Source of the DNA: Leishmania martiniquensis
Lineage: Eukaryota; Euglenozoa; Kinetoplastea; Trypanosomatida; Trypanosomatidae
Length of the DNA stretch: 64,000 bases
Assembly (NCBI RefSeq): GCF_017916325.1
Contig: NC_090160.1
Coordinates: 837,501 to 901,500 of the forward strand
Reading direction: 5' to 3'
Positions within the stretch are counted from its first letter, which is position 1, and each line of letters begins with the position of its first letter. Below are positions 29,126 through 38,954 of the stretch, piece after piece. Both the position numbers and the translations under genes were made by a program. The notes beneath the pieces were generated by a model. It made no database searches and had not been told where the DNA came from. It saw nothing but the letters and a program-made list of their open reading frames with translations.

Positions 29126-30436
29126 ATGGAGGATGACTACTACTATGATGACGGGGAATACGACGAGTACTACGACAGTGGCGCCGACGAGGTAGCCGAC
29201 GTGAACCCGCTAGAGGTCAAATACATTGATGGTAAGAGCTTCATGCAGAGCAATGTGGAGGAGAGCCTGCGGTGCCTGCAGGAGGTCCTAGCCGAGGACA
29301 GCGAGCACGGCAAGTGGACCTTCAAGGCACTAAAGATGCTGACACGCGCCTCTCGTATCGCGAAGCTGTACGACGCGATGACAGACTACTACACACACGT
29401 CGTGCACTTTACCCATCCGGACATTGACGCTGCTGCAGTAGCGAAGGCGATGCTCAAGCTCACCGAGGAGAGTCAGCGGGTGCCAGCGGAGTGGCGAGGG
29501 CGCATCTTTGACGTTACGCTGGAGGTGGCCGCCACGCAACCAGATTCATATCGAGACGTTGTTGTGCCCACTCTCCTGCGCCGTGCCACCCTTTTTGTGG
29601 AAGAGGCCAAATACGAGGAAGCTCTCGTGGACTTGAAGGCGGCACTGCGACAGTGCAATGAATCCAGTGCCAGCATGGCCCAGATCAATGCCACCTCTGT
29701 GTACCACATCCGCACCCTTCAGCTCACTGCGTATCGAAAGCTCTACCGCTACGCTGATCTTCGGCGCGCGTACTACGAGCTAGGCAGGGTGCATGCAGCG
29801 TTGCCGTCGCTGCGCATGATTGGCAGTGCCATGGAGTCGGCTGGGCACTTGTTCCTGCACGATGCAGACTGGGCTGCGGCTCACCGCGCATTCTCTTCGG
29901 CGCTGCGCTGCCACATAGAGAGCGGTGATGCACAGCAGTACAAGGTGGTCAAGTACGTCGTGCTTTCCACCATAATGGCTGGGCTTCCGGCGGATGTTTT
30001 TGCACAGGAAGAGACGCTTGCGAATCACCCCTCTGTTCGCCCTGCTCGTGCCCTCTGGCAGGCCTTCGTCGCAATGGACGTGCCGACTTTCCTGCAGGTG
30101 TTGCACGCAGCCGATAGCGCGGCGTGCTTCGAAAAGGATGCGGAGTTCGTGCCGTACGTGGAGCCGATGGTGTTCCAGCTCCGCATCAGCTACCTCATCT
30201 CGTACTCCAAGAGCTTCGGTACCCTGTCCCTTGTGGAGCTTGGCGCTCGGCTGCAGTTGCAGGAGCAGCCATGCAAGGAGCTATGCACGAGTGCTATTCT
30301 CCTCGGTCTTATCGATGCTCGCGTGGACGATGCGCAAAAGCTGCTGCTATTTCAGCGTGAGCCGCGCACCGTGCCTAGCAGTTTAGCGGTGCTACGAGAC
30401 CTCTCCGTCATGGCGAGCGAGCTTTGCTGCAGGTAG
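29126..30436 (+). CDS. CSN2: COP9 signalosome subunit 2
   Basis: A 436-residue protein, close to the human CSN2 length. The N-terminus has the distinctive acidic-tyrosine start (MEDDYYYDDGEYDEYYDSGA), then a TPR-like helical repeat solenoid (ESLRCLQEVLAEDSEHGKWT followed by FKALKMLTRASRIAKLYDAM). The PCI winged-helix domain is at the end (LRISYLISYSKSFGTLSLVE). The COP9 signalosome removes NEDD8 from cullins and so controls cullin-RING ubiquitin ligases. The FKALK and LARYSK-like motifs fit CSN2 better than proteasome Rpn6. The start is the first ATG after the pyrimidine tract. Confidence 0.85.
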   Translation: MEDDYYYDDGEYDEYYDSGADEVADVNPLEVKYIDGKSFMQSNVEESLRCLQEVLAEDSEHGKWTFKALKMLTRASRIAKLYDAMTDYYTHVVHFTHPDIDAAAVAKAMLKLTEESQRVPAEWRGRIFDVTLEVAATQPDSYRDVVVPTLLRRATLFVEEAKYEEALVDLKAALRQCNESSASMAQINATSVYHIRTLQLTAYRKLYRYADLRRAYYELGRVHAALPSLRMIGSAMESAGHLFLHDADWAAAHRAFSSALRCHIESGDAQQYKVVKYVVLSTIMAGLPADVFAQEETLANHPSVRPARALWQAFVAMDVPTFLQVLHAADSAACFEKDAEFVPYVEPMVFQLRISYLISYSKSFGTLSLVELGARLQLQEQPCKELCTSAILLGLIDARVDDAQKLLLFQREPRTVPSSLAVLRDLSVMASELCCR

Positions 30437-31344
30437 GCGCAGCTGCGGCTCTAGGTGGCGAGTGCGTCAGCGGCCCCTACGCATCCACCCTCGCTATGAC
30501 TATGACGCACGCGGTGGTGGGGTGGGGGGACGACCACCGCTCTCTCTGACCTCTCAGCCCACAGCGTCGCGTCACCGCCACGTTGGCGTCTTCTTGCGCT
30601 TTCCCCCTTTTCTTCTCTGTGCCGTTTTGGTGCGGCGACTGCTCGTGGACCTCTCCTCCCTACTGAGATGAGAGAAGCAGAGAGGGATAGACACACACAC
30701 ACACACACATACAAAGAGAGAGACAGATAGACACGGCAACCCAGCAGCGGACAGAGAAGGACGGTGTGCTGCCGCTGCCCCCTCTCCCTCCTCACAAAAG
30801 CTGCGTGCTTGTGGGCATGCGTGTAGCCTTGGTGCCGGTATCGCCCACATCCTTCCTCCCGCTGACCCTTCACACTCTGTTTCTCTTTGCCGCACACTTT
30901 CCCTCGTCATCTCTTCAGGCCATTTCGTATCCGTTCGTAGCAGTCGTCAGGGAGGACGTAGTACACGCATGCACACATACCAGAACCGAATGCAACGATC
31001 TCTCTCAGGGCTTTGACACACGCCTTACTCTACGTTTCCCCTCCCATTTCTTCTCTCACCGCCGTATCTCCTTCCTCTGCTGAGCCACAGTCACACTGAC
31101 AGCTCCTTCCCCCTTGGGTTCTGCGTGCGTAAGCGGTGACGAGCAGCATTGCCGCGCTGTGGAGCATACCCAATCATATAGACAGATTACCCATACACAT
31201 ACATAGGCGACTACACCACGATCGCATTGCATCACTTCTCCCCCCGCTCATTCACACACGCAGAGACGTCATTATCAGCAGCGTCTCGAGCTGTGCGCGC
31301 ACGTAGCCGAGCTGAAACAGCCCCAAGCGCACACCGTCGTCGCC
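30437..31344. other. Intergenic region, no gene seen
   Basis: About 900 bases with a (CA)n at 30691-30709 and several pyrimidine tracts. No supported gene. Confidence 0.6.
30691..30709. repeat. (AC)n microsatellite
   Basis: Nine to ten AC units followed by ATAC. Confidence 0.85.
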
Positions 31345-33276
31345 ATGCCGCGCCAGCCAACCAAAAACCGCATCAATATGCACGATATTATCGAGCAGCC
31401 TCTCAGTGCCATTCCAGATGCTGTGGATGCCGTCCTGCGCCGTCCAGAGCCGCTGGACGAGCTTGAGGTGCAGAGCATCTTCTTTGAGAGCTCGTACATA
31501 CTACTGCGGGCTGAGGAGGCGCTCTCGGCCAAGGACGGCAATGCATTCTGCGCTCTCTTCAAGATATTCTCTGAGGGCTTTGCCCACAGTGAGGCCTCTT
31601 TTGAAGAGGGCATCCGCACAATGGTGCAGAACGAGTCCCTGCTGCAGACAATACACGCCCTTTTCAAAGTGGTGGTGGAGCAGGAGGCCCTGCTGCTGCA
31701 CAGCGCCGGCACTGTGGAGCTTATTCAGGTGCTCAGCAGCCTGTGCGATAGCGCGGCGCTGAAGGAGAAGTGCGGGGCACTATTCATGCGAGGATTTGCC
31801 AAGGTATTACAGCGGGTGTACTCAAACCCAGAGGAAGCGCGCCGGCACTTCCATGTCCAGCGAGGCACGGCGACCGCACTCATCAATCTTGTGAAGGGGT
31901 CGAAGCAGAACAAACAACGTCTGGCATCGTGGAAGTTCGTCGCAGACTGCTGTGCCGCCTCTGTCGATGTCTTCTTCCAACTGCAGTGCGTCGAGCTGCT
32001 CTTCCGCGTTTCGCGGCAGAACAAAGATGTCTTCTCGCACCTCGGCGGGTCTCTCCCGTCTGCCACCATTGAGGAACTGCGAGCGCTGCCCAACGACGGT
32101 ACACTGCTGTCTCGCATGACGCTGCTCATTGAACACCTCAACGAGGGCCGCGCGCAGGTGCTGCGCTACCCGCTGAAGGAAGTCTTAGCCGCCGAGACGA
32201 CGCTGACGAGCTCTACGAATGCGTACTTCACGCCTAACTACGTGATTGTCATGGTCACAACCGCCAACGCCGACAACATAACGATTCCGTACCGTATCAT
32301 TCGCTCCATCACTCTCGGTCGCGACGGCCGCGTAATAGTGCGACTGGAGGAGTTCCCTGTCAAGCTGGAGTTACTGCTGAGTCACACAGCGGGCATGGAC
32401 ACCGTCACCTTGTACATGACCCAGGAGGAGCTCGCCACCTTTAAGCAGTCCCCGGTACGGCAGTGGATTGTGGAGGCGCTGCAGGTGCGGAAGGAGGAGC
32501 AGCGCCTCCACCGTCCACCGCAGGCACGGCGCTCTCCGGACTCGGCGACGAAGCCAGTGGGCAAAACGGAGCGGGCGGCACACGCGTCTTTGTCTTCCGC
32601 GGCGACTGCGGTGGATAGAGGTGGCGCTGCTGCTCCGCATGAGGCTTCCTGTGAAGCGAACGGTGCAAGGAAGAAGGCGCGGCTGGAGGACGCCGTGCCA
32701 GCTACTGCTGTGGTGCCGTACACGAATGGGCCACCGATCGCCGCCCTTCTGCATGTGGTGGATTCGCTGGTTGAGCAGGCCGCGACACCAAATGAGGCGC
32801 AAGCGATGCTGCTGCAGCTGCGCCGTCTCATAGAGGCTCGCAAAGAGATGCGGCGAGGCAAATCCATGGATGACCTGAACGATGCCATGCAGTGCATCCA
32901 AAGTCGCGTTGACGAGGCGCGCCGCACGGCAAAGGAGAACAGAACGGCATGGCACCAGGCGATGCTGGAGGAGCTGGAGCGGGTGGAGGGTCTAGTAGTC
33001 GGCGCGCAGGAGAAGGTGGCGGCGGGGGTGGAGCAGCTGAATGACCACCTGAAGAAGGTCAAGGCGAGCAACCAGGCTATCAATGAGCGGATCGCGTGTA
33101 TGGATGTCGAGCTACAACAAACGTTGGAGGAACTTCGAGAAGAGGAGCTGCGCTGGACGAGCGAGATCCACACCAAGTGCATGCGTGAGGCAGAGCGACT
33201 GGAGTTCGAAGTCGATCAGCACCTGGTAAATCGTAGCCGGCCCATGTCCCTCTTATCTGATTACATGCGCCAATAG
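31345..33276 (+). CDS. ARM/PH/coiled-coil protein, likely kinetochore KKT17/KKT18-type (SYCP2-like)
   Basis: A 643-residue protein in three parts. Residues about 10-270 form an armadillo-like helical solenoid (LFKIFSEGFAHSEASFEEGI; VQRGTATALINLVKGSKQNK; FFQLQCVELLFRVSRQNKDV). Residues about 273-380 have the strand pattern of an Spt16M-like PH domain (TPNYVIVMVTTANADNITIP; VKLELLLSHTAGMDTVTLYM). After an Ala/Pro/Arg-rich linker, residues about 515-630 form a long coiled coil. This order is that of the synaptonemal complex protein SYCP2, and published work proposed that the kinetoplastid kinetochore proteins KKT17 and KKT18 derive from SYCP2. From memory KKT18 lies in the syntenic part of T. 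brucei chromosome 3, next to a CSN2-like gene. Function in chromosome segregation is therefore inferred, not shown. Confidence 0.65.
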   Translation: MPRQPTKNRINMHDIIEQPLSAIPDAVDAVLRRPEPLDELEVQSIFFESSYILLRAEEALSAKDGNAFCALFKIFSEGFAHSEASFEEGIRTMVQNESLLQTIHALFKVVVEQEALLLHSAGTVELIQVLSSLCDSAALKEKCGALFMRGFAKVLQRVYSNPEEARRHFHVQRGTATALINLVKGSKQNKQRLASWKFVADCCAASVDVFFQLQCVELLFRVSRQNKDVFSHLGGSLPSATIEELRALPNDGTLLSRMTLLIEHLNEGRAQVLRYPLKEVLAAETTLTSSTNAYFTPNYVIVMVTTANADNITIPYRIIRSITLGRDGRVIVRLEEFPVKLELLLSHTAGMDTVTLYMTQEELATFKQSPVRQWIVEALQVRKEEQRLHRPPQARRSPDSATKPVGKTERAAHASLSSAATAVDRGGAAAPHEASCEANGARKKARLEDAVPATAVVPYTNGPPIAALLHVVDSLVEQAATPNEAQAMLLQLRRLIEARKEMRRGKSMDDLNDAMQCIQSRVDEARRTAKENRTAWHQAMLEELERVEGLVVGAQEKVAAGVEQLNDHLKKVKASNQAINERIACMDVELQQTLEELREEELRWTSEIHTKCMREAERLEFEVDQHLVNRSRPMSLLSDYMRQ

Positions 33277-34194
33277 ACTACGTCGCATCGACAACTGCAT
33301 ATGCATCGGACCCGCCGTCTTCTGCCACTTTCTTTATCCTTGCCGAATTCCATTTGCGCACGCAGAACGGGGGCTACGAAACGTGCACAAGCAGACAATG
33401 GGAGAAATCGGACAGGTTTACTGCTCTTCATCTGGGGCGCGTGTGTTCGTGTGTGTGTGTGCTGTGACAGCGAGGCATCCTACACATACGTACGCACACA
33501 CGCAGATACACCCATACGCAGACAGGTACTTCTGTAGAGCTCACCTCTGTTTAGAGAAGAGGAGCACCCAAAGAATTCCCTAGAAAAGTGGGGCGCCATA
33601 AGCCGACTAGAGTGCCGATCGTAAGCGGCGACAGACGACCTCACTGCCTGCCGTGGGGGTGAAAAGTGGGAGTGGGGGGCGGGCGGGTGGACCAAGACGT
33701 AGCGAGGGTGGTGGCGGCGGTGCTCATGCATGCAGGGATCGGTGTGCGATACATTGTTTTTTGCCGCCACCTTCCACTCTCCTCTGCGCCGCCGCTGTCT
33801 GCCGCTCTGACGCCACGACGAGGGATGCTGCATTCACGAGCCTCTTCTGCTACTTCCTTGTTGCATCTTCCTGTGGCGGGCCGTCCCGCCCTATGCGGTG
33901 CTCCCAGCTTTCACTCTTTGCACTCGCACGCGCCTTCTCTTTTTGTTTCTCCTTTGCCGATAGCCTCTCTCTCTGCTCTCCTCGACATAATCACAACCCT
34001 CTCTTTCCCCACTGCTGCCGTTGCTGCTGCGCCGCCTGCGAGAAGAGCGAACGGCCATTGTGTACCTCAGCCTACCGTCTTACTGCGTCAGGTGTGCGGC
34101 TGTGCGCGTCTCTTCGCACGTATGCCTAAGCCTCTCTTCTCCTTTTCTCTCTCCACACCCCGCCGCGCTTCTCGCTAGGGTCAGCCGGTGCACC
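33277..34194. other. Intergenic region, no gene seen
   Basis: About 900 bases. GT-rich stretch near 33445-33465, G-rich stretch near 33655-33725, pyrimidine tracts before PEX2. No supported gene. Confidence 0.6.
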
Positions 34195-35187
34195 ATGGCG
34201 TGGCTTGGAGACGCGGTCAACGCGCAGTACACGATTGACACGGTGTCCAAGCAGCAGGCGCTACTGCCGTCCTCTAACGCCTTCTCAATCTTTCCGAAGG
34301 ATCACGTGCTGCGTATCTTCCAGCTGGATGCGCTTGCGCTGCAGCAGGAGCTCTCGGAGATTCTGCACATGGCCCTCTTTCAGGTGTTCGACATCCCCCC
34401 CCTTCAGCACTTCCGCTTCGCCTATCAGGAGGAGCTGGTGCTCGCTTTGGATGCCCTACTGTACCGACTGTCCGTGTGGGGTACGGGGCAGTCCGTCGGG
34501 GATCGCCTGCAGAACTTAGTCCTCCGCGATGAGGAGCGGGCGCGGCTGCTGGCCCTGGAGAGCACCAAGTCGATCCTGCCGAGCCTTGCTCCTTCCCGCC
34601 GACTCCTACTGTTACATGCGATCATGACGCTTATAATTCCGTACCTCACCCGCAAGGTGCAGCGCAAGGTACTTGAAGAGGGCTGGGAGCGCGAGCCTGC
34701 CACGACGGCGCGGCACCGTATCGCCAAGGCGTTCCGCTACGCCGTCATCACGTGGTCTTTGCTTTCTCTTGCCAACACCTTCAACTTTCTGATGACCGGG
34801 CAGTATCGCACCCTCGCCGAGCGTATATTGTGCCTCCGTCTCGTCTACGGCTCTCAGCGGATGGTGCGTTTTACGAACCTCCTCTACATGAACCAGCACG
34901 TGCAGTGGCAAGTGTGGATGTCACTCTTCAGCACCCTCAGCGTGGGGCGATACTTTCGCCGGCTCATGCGAAGCCTCAGCTCTGTTGCATCGTCCTCGGC
35001 GTCGCTCTCCATGAACGAAAACATGTGCAGCGCTTGCCATGAGCTGCCGACGGTGTGCCAGCGATCGAACTGCGGCCACCGCTACTGCTACTACTGTATC
35101 AAGAGTCGACTACTCGACAGTCAATCTTCCGGTTCCTTCCGCTGCCTGAAGTGCGGCCAGGCCGTGCACAGCTGTGCCCCTGCCTAG
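34195..35187 (+). CDS. PEX2: Peroxin 2, glycosome/peroxisome RING protein
   Basis: A 330-residue membrane RING protein. The N-terminal two thirds is a helical Pex2/Pex12-type membrane domain (FRFAYQEELVLALDALLYRL; LLLLHAIMTLIIPYLTRKVQ; ITWSLLSLANTFNFLMTGQY). The C3HC4 RING lies at about 278-320: CSAC, then NCGHRYCYYC, then CLKC. PEX2, PEX10 and PEX12 form the ubiquitin-ligase complex that recycles the import receptor PEX5. In trypanosomatids this serves the glycosome, the glycolysis-containing peroxisome. The frame is open from 34021, but the upstream residues are Cys/Ser-rich leader and the ATG at 34195 follows CACC. PEX10 is 15 kb downstream on the same strand. Confidence 0.87.
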   Translation: MAWLGDAVNAQYTIDTVSKQQALLPSSNAFSIFPKDHVLRIFQLDALALQQELSEILHMALFQVFDIPPLQHFRFAYQEELVLALDALLYRLSVWGTGQSVGDRLQNLVLRDEERARLLALESTKSILPSLAPSRRLLLLHAIMTLIIPYLTRKVQRKVLEEGWEREPATTARHRIAKAFRYAVITWSLLSLANTFNFLMTGQYRTLAERILCLRLVYGSQRMVRFTNLLYMNQHVQWQVWMSLFSTLSVGRYFRRLMRSLSSVASSSASLSMNENMCSACHELPTVCQRSNCGHRYCYYCIKSRLLDSQSSGSFRCLKCGQAVHSCAPA

Positions 35188-36115
35188 GCCGCAAGGGATG
35201 CCCACCCGTGGCGTTGTGCTGTGCCGCTGTCTCCGCCTCGTCACTCTGTCTGTGCGCGTCAGCGTCCCTTCCCCTCTGTATGAGGTAGCTTGACTAGTGT
35301 GCGCGTGCCTCTGTGTGCTTCTGTAGGTTTTGTGAGGTCGTTGCGACGGCGCTTACGAAATGGCGATGCCGGTGCCGTCGGCCATCTATACACATACAGA
35401 TCTCTGTGCTCCTGATCAATTCCTCACCTTTCTGCCTTTGCCCGAGTCTCGGGCGGCTTCTCTGTCTTCATATTGTGGCTCATAAGGTGCTAGTGCGTGT
35501 GCGTGAGTGCGCGAGGGAAAAGAGGGCCGCACACATCACCGCCCTGAAGGAAGGAGCGGCGGTGCATATCGCTGCGATGAAGGCCATGATGATAAGGGAT
35601 GTGGCGGCGACACTCTCATGGGAGCAGTCGTCTCGCTGGCCGGTGGCGCTTTTGTACTCGTGTGCAAGCTGGAGCGGCATAAATGTTCTCTTTGCTGCGC
35701 GAGAGAAGACACTCCGACTCACCCGCTCTCATCTTCTTTCCTCTCTGTCCCTCCCTCCCGCCTGACGTGCTTGCGTGCACATCTATATGTGTGCGCGTGT
35801 GGCTATCGAGGAAGGTGCGGCGCGGTGTGCTGTGCCATCGCTGCTTACGACGGCCCACTCTTTCAGCTGACGTCCTCGCCCCTCCCCTCCCCCCTCATTC
35901 GTTGTCCACCCTACTCTGACCCCGTCTCCTTCTCCGTGTGTGGATCTATCTCTTTGGCCACACGCGCTATCACTGGCGTCGCGCTGGGGCGCTCACCGAT
36001 ACCTCCCTCCCCTCCCTCTGTTTCCCCCGCTCTGCCCTCGCACACAGCGTGCTGGTGCGCATCCGTCACGCCTGCCCCACGGAACATCTCCCTTTTTGCG
36101 CCCTCCAGCAGAAGG
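35188..36115. other. Intergenic region, no gene seen
   Basis: About 930 bases. A frame open from 35507 into the PHD-finger gene has no family features before 36116 and is treated as leader. Confidence 0.55.
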
Positions 36116-36640
36116 ATGGACCCGGCGCTGGCAGTGATGTCGCCTTTTCACTTTGAGACGAAGGGCATCGATGGGATGCTGGAGGACGCTGTGGAAGAGA
36201 TCACACGGCCCTCGCCGATCGGTGCAAGTAGCAGCAACAACGGCGGCCACAAGCGAACCTTTGCCGCAGCCGACGGCACTGCTGTGGAACCTCCTGCATC
36301 AGCGGCTCTTCCTGTGACGCACTGCAGCTTCTGTGCCCAATCTACCACCATTCGCTCCGTCCCCGAGGGTGGCATGTACGTGTGCGCCAACTGTTTAGCT
36401 GAGCAGGGCAGCCGACCTCGTTCGTTTCCACTCGGAACTTTCAAGTGCTGCCCCACCTCCACGGAGGCGGTGGACGGAGATGTAGTGCAGTGCGCCAGTT
36501 GCTGCCGCTGGTATCACGCGCACTGCGTAGGCATTACGGATAGCGCGCTGCGCAACTATGTGACTCTATCCACGACCTCATGGCACTGCCCGGAGCCGGC
36601 CTGCTGCGATCGCGTGCTGCAGAGACACTTGAAGAGGTGA
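36116..36640 (+). CDS. PHD-finger protein
   Basis: A 174-residue protein. Residues about 65-100 carry two CxxC pairs (HCSFCAQST; MYVCANCLAEQG), a small zinc-ribbon-like unit. Residues about 113-168 form a PHD finger of C4HC3 type: CCP, VVQCASCCRWYHAHCVG, and TTSWHCPEPAC with the conserved Trp two residues before the last Cys pair. PHD fingers read histone tails, commonly H3 lysine methylation. The protein has no other catalytic domain, so it is probably a chromatin adaptor. It has a short N-terminal acidic/Ser-rich segment. The start at 36116 is preferred to upstream in-frame codons because the earlier part is Ser/Pro/Cys-rich with no family match. Confidence 0.78.
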   Translation: MDPALAVMSPFHFETKGIDGMLEDAVEEITRPSPIGASSSNNGGHKRTFAAADGTAVEPPASAALPVTHCSFCAQSTTIRSVPEGGMYVCANCLAEQGSRPRSFPLGTFKCCPTSTEAVDGDVVQCASCCRWYHAHCVGITDSALRNYVTLSTTSWHCPEPACCDRVLQRHLKR

Positions 36641-37403
36641 ACAAGGGAGTGGCCGCCGACAGAAGGTGGGAAGGGAGGCCGGCGCTCGCAGATGTGCGCT
36701 CGTCGGGCAGGGCGGCAGGCTGTGAGGGCGAGAGAGGCCTTTGATAGTCACGCCTCCTTTTTTTCTCGCTTTGCGAACATTCAATGCCTGTGTCTTCGGA
36801 GGCGTGCGTGGGCGTATGCCCTACATGTGCTGTGCCCTGCGGCATGTACGATCTACACACGTCGTCGCCGACTTTGAATCCTTAACATGATGGGAAGTGT
36901 TGGGGTGGCTTTGAGGAAAGAGTCTCTGTGTGTGTGCGTGCGTGTGTGTGGGAGAGCGAGAGGGGGGCAGTCTTTAGGATGCCGAGTGCCCCCCTCCACC
37001 CCCTTTTCGTTTCTTCTACTCTTTGTGGCACACTCACGCGACAGACGTGCTCTATTTGCTGAGCCTCACCTCCTTGCTGTAGCCGCTCGACATCATGCAT
37101 GCCAGGCCCGCTGCCTCCCTCTCCTCATATCTCTACTGCTGCCGCTGCCTGTTACTTTTTTCCTCGCCATTCACTGGAGCGCATATTCACTTGGCTTTCT
37201 CACTTGAACGCTGCGTGTATGTTGCCGGCGATCGCTGTATCGATTCCTTTCGCGTTGCGCGGGCTTGTGATGGCGGCGCTTTGCCCAACCAGGGGAGTGG
37301 CCGACGGAAGGCTCCTCCTTTTTTCCTGACCAACCTCGACGGACGTCGGCACTAAGCTGTGGCACATGAGGAGGACCTGGTTATAACACGCCTTACAAAC
37401 GTC
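36641..37403. other. Intergenic region, no gene seen
   Basis: About 760 bases with a TGTGTGTGCGTGCGTGTGTG-like stretch near 36925-36950 and pyrimidine tracts. The next frame is open from a GTG at 37359, but the first ATG is 37404. Confidence 0.55.
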
Positions 37404-38954
37404 ATGTGCAACTTCTTCTACGTTGGTGCCGCGTCGCGGCAGCGTGAAAGAGCCGCGGGGTCAACCTCCATGCCTCTCCACCGGACATGGGTGAAGCCAC
37501 AACTGCTGCAAAACAGCACTGCCACCTTCCTCGATACCATTCTGTACACCGACGGCGACGGCGTAGCTGTGGCGCAGATGTGGCTGCGCGTCAACCCCGG
37601 TGATCGTCACGGGCTGGACGCCGCGCCAGAGCCCTCTTCCCTTGTTGCGGCGTGCCATGTGGCGTTGGTGTGTCCCAATCGCACCGAGGTTCCTGTCATC
37701 AGCGGCGCAGCCGTGCTCGCTGACGGCGCAACATCGGCCGCTGCTCATTTTCACCTCGTCTACCCGTGCGCCGGTCGCAGCGACGCATCACTCCGTGAGG
37801 TGGTGCACACCTGGAACGGGATGCGACTCTCTGTGACCCGCAGGCGAGCACTCGTTAGCGTAGCGGGCACGAGTGCCCCTTACGCAGCGACTGTGGTGGT
37901 AAGCGAGGCTGCCACCACAGGCGTGTTTGTGCTCGAGTCGGGCGTACATCACCGCACTGATGCCTTCCACGTCAGAACAGGCGCGGCCGCGCGCCAGGGG
38001 CTGGTGCCTCCGGTTACAGTGCTGCAGATGCGTGCGCCCCTCACAGAAGGGAAGACGCAGCGAAGTTTTCGGCATGGGTGCCTGAGCGAGTCTCTGGTAG
38101 GCTTCATCGCGCAAGAACCGGATCGGCGGCGCTCCATCTTCTCTCTTGCTGCTGTCCCCTCCGCCGATGCGCACGTGCTGTATGAAGGGGTGCAAATACT
38201 TCTGGAGATGGGCACAGCCGCCTTTCATGACGCCGATGAAGCGCTTGTCCCTTGCTGCGGCCTTGTTCAGCGTCTGGTGTACACTGACTGCGCCTTGAGG
38301 CGCACCCAACTCCATGCATCCCCTCTTCTGGAGGCTACACAGGTGGTGCTTACCGTGCGTGTGGAGGGGGCGCTTTCCCGATCGGCGTCTCTCTGGCCCT
38401 TTGGCAACGTGACATGGCAGCTGTGCGGCTCGCAGCGCTACGAGGCCACCGTGACCCGGCTACAGCGGCCTCTTGAGGGGCGGCTGAGTTGGGTTGTGGA
38501 GCCACTCCGCTCCGTCTCGTTGGGCCAGCCGTGTGTCGGTAGCGCCTCAGGTAGTGCGGTGGTTGCGGCAAAGGCGACGCAGGGGAGCTGTGCTGCTGAG
38601 CGGAAAGGCCAGATGCGTTGTGTCACGTGTGCAGCGGAGGAGCACTCTTTGCTCTTCTCGCGCCAAGGAGGCGTTCGCATTGGCGGCGTTGGCTTTCGCT
38701 GCTCTCTGACGCCCTCCGCTGGCGCTATTTGCTCGGCGCACCAACAATATTCCCCAGCCACCGCAGCATCGCACGAATCACTCAGCTGCCGCAGAAAAGC
38801 TGCGATGTGGTGGCATCCACCCCCACTGTGGCTGTCCCGCACGGCGTGCAGCATCACGCATCACAGTCTGTCCGAGCTGTCTGTGTTGTACTGCCTCGTT
38901 TTCATCATCTGCTTCCTTGTGCACCTCCTACGGCGAGGCAGAGCGAGTGAGTGA
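37404..38954 (+). CDS. Hypothetical protein with C-terminal membrane anchor
   Basis: A 516-residue protein counted from the first ATG (MCNFFYVGAASRQRER). No domain is recognised. The body is rich in Ala, Val, Thr and Arg with many beta-type alternations (YAATVVVSEAATTGVFVLES; EATQVVLTVRVEGALSRS), suggesting beta-sandwich modules. Cysteines are scattered (CVTCAAEEHS). One hydrophobic segment near the end, about 492-511 (LSVLYCLVFIICFLVHLLRR), then RGRASE, is a plausible tail anchor. No N-terminal signal peptide is evident. Third positions are GC-rich, as in neighbours, so it is likely real. Function unknown. Confidence 0.65.
   Translation: MCNFFYVGAASRQRERAAGSTSMPLHRTWVKPQLLQNSTATFLDTILYTDGDGVAVAQMWLRVNPGDRHGLDAAPEPSSLVAACHVALVCPNRTEVPVISGAAVLADGATSAAAHFHLVYPCAGRSDASLREVVHTWNGMRLSVTRRRALVSVAGTSAPYAATVVVSEAATTGVFVLESGVHHRTDAFHVRTGAAARQGLVPPVTVLQMRAPLTEGKTQRSFRHGCLSESLVGFIAQEPDRRRSIFSLAAVPSADAHVLYEGVQILLEMGTAAFHDADEALVPCCGLVQRLVYTDCALRRTQLHASPLLEATQVVLTVRVEGALSRSASLWPFGNVTWQLCGSQRYEATVTRLQRPLEGRLSWVVEPLRSVSLGQPCVGSASGSAVVAAKATQGSCAAERKGQMRCVTCAAEEHSLLFSRQGGVRIGGVGFRCSLTPSAGAICSAHQQYSPATAASHESLSCRRKAAMWWHPPPLWLSRTACSITHHSLSELSVLYCLVFIICFLVHLLRRGRASE

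Noticed and set aside
35507..36115. Long N-terminal extension of the PHD-finger gene
   Set aside because: Ser/Pro/Cys-rich leader-like sequence with pyrimidine tracts needed for trans-splicing.
37359..37403. Upstream extension of the 37404 gene beginning at GTG
   Set aside because: Nuclear genes of these organisms start at ATG; the first ATG is at 37404. The same reasoning moved the 54569 start to 54581.
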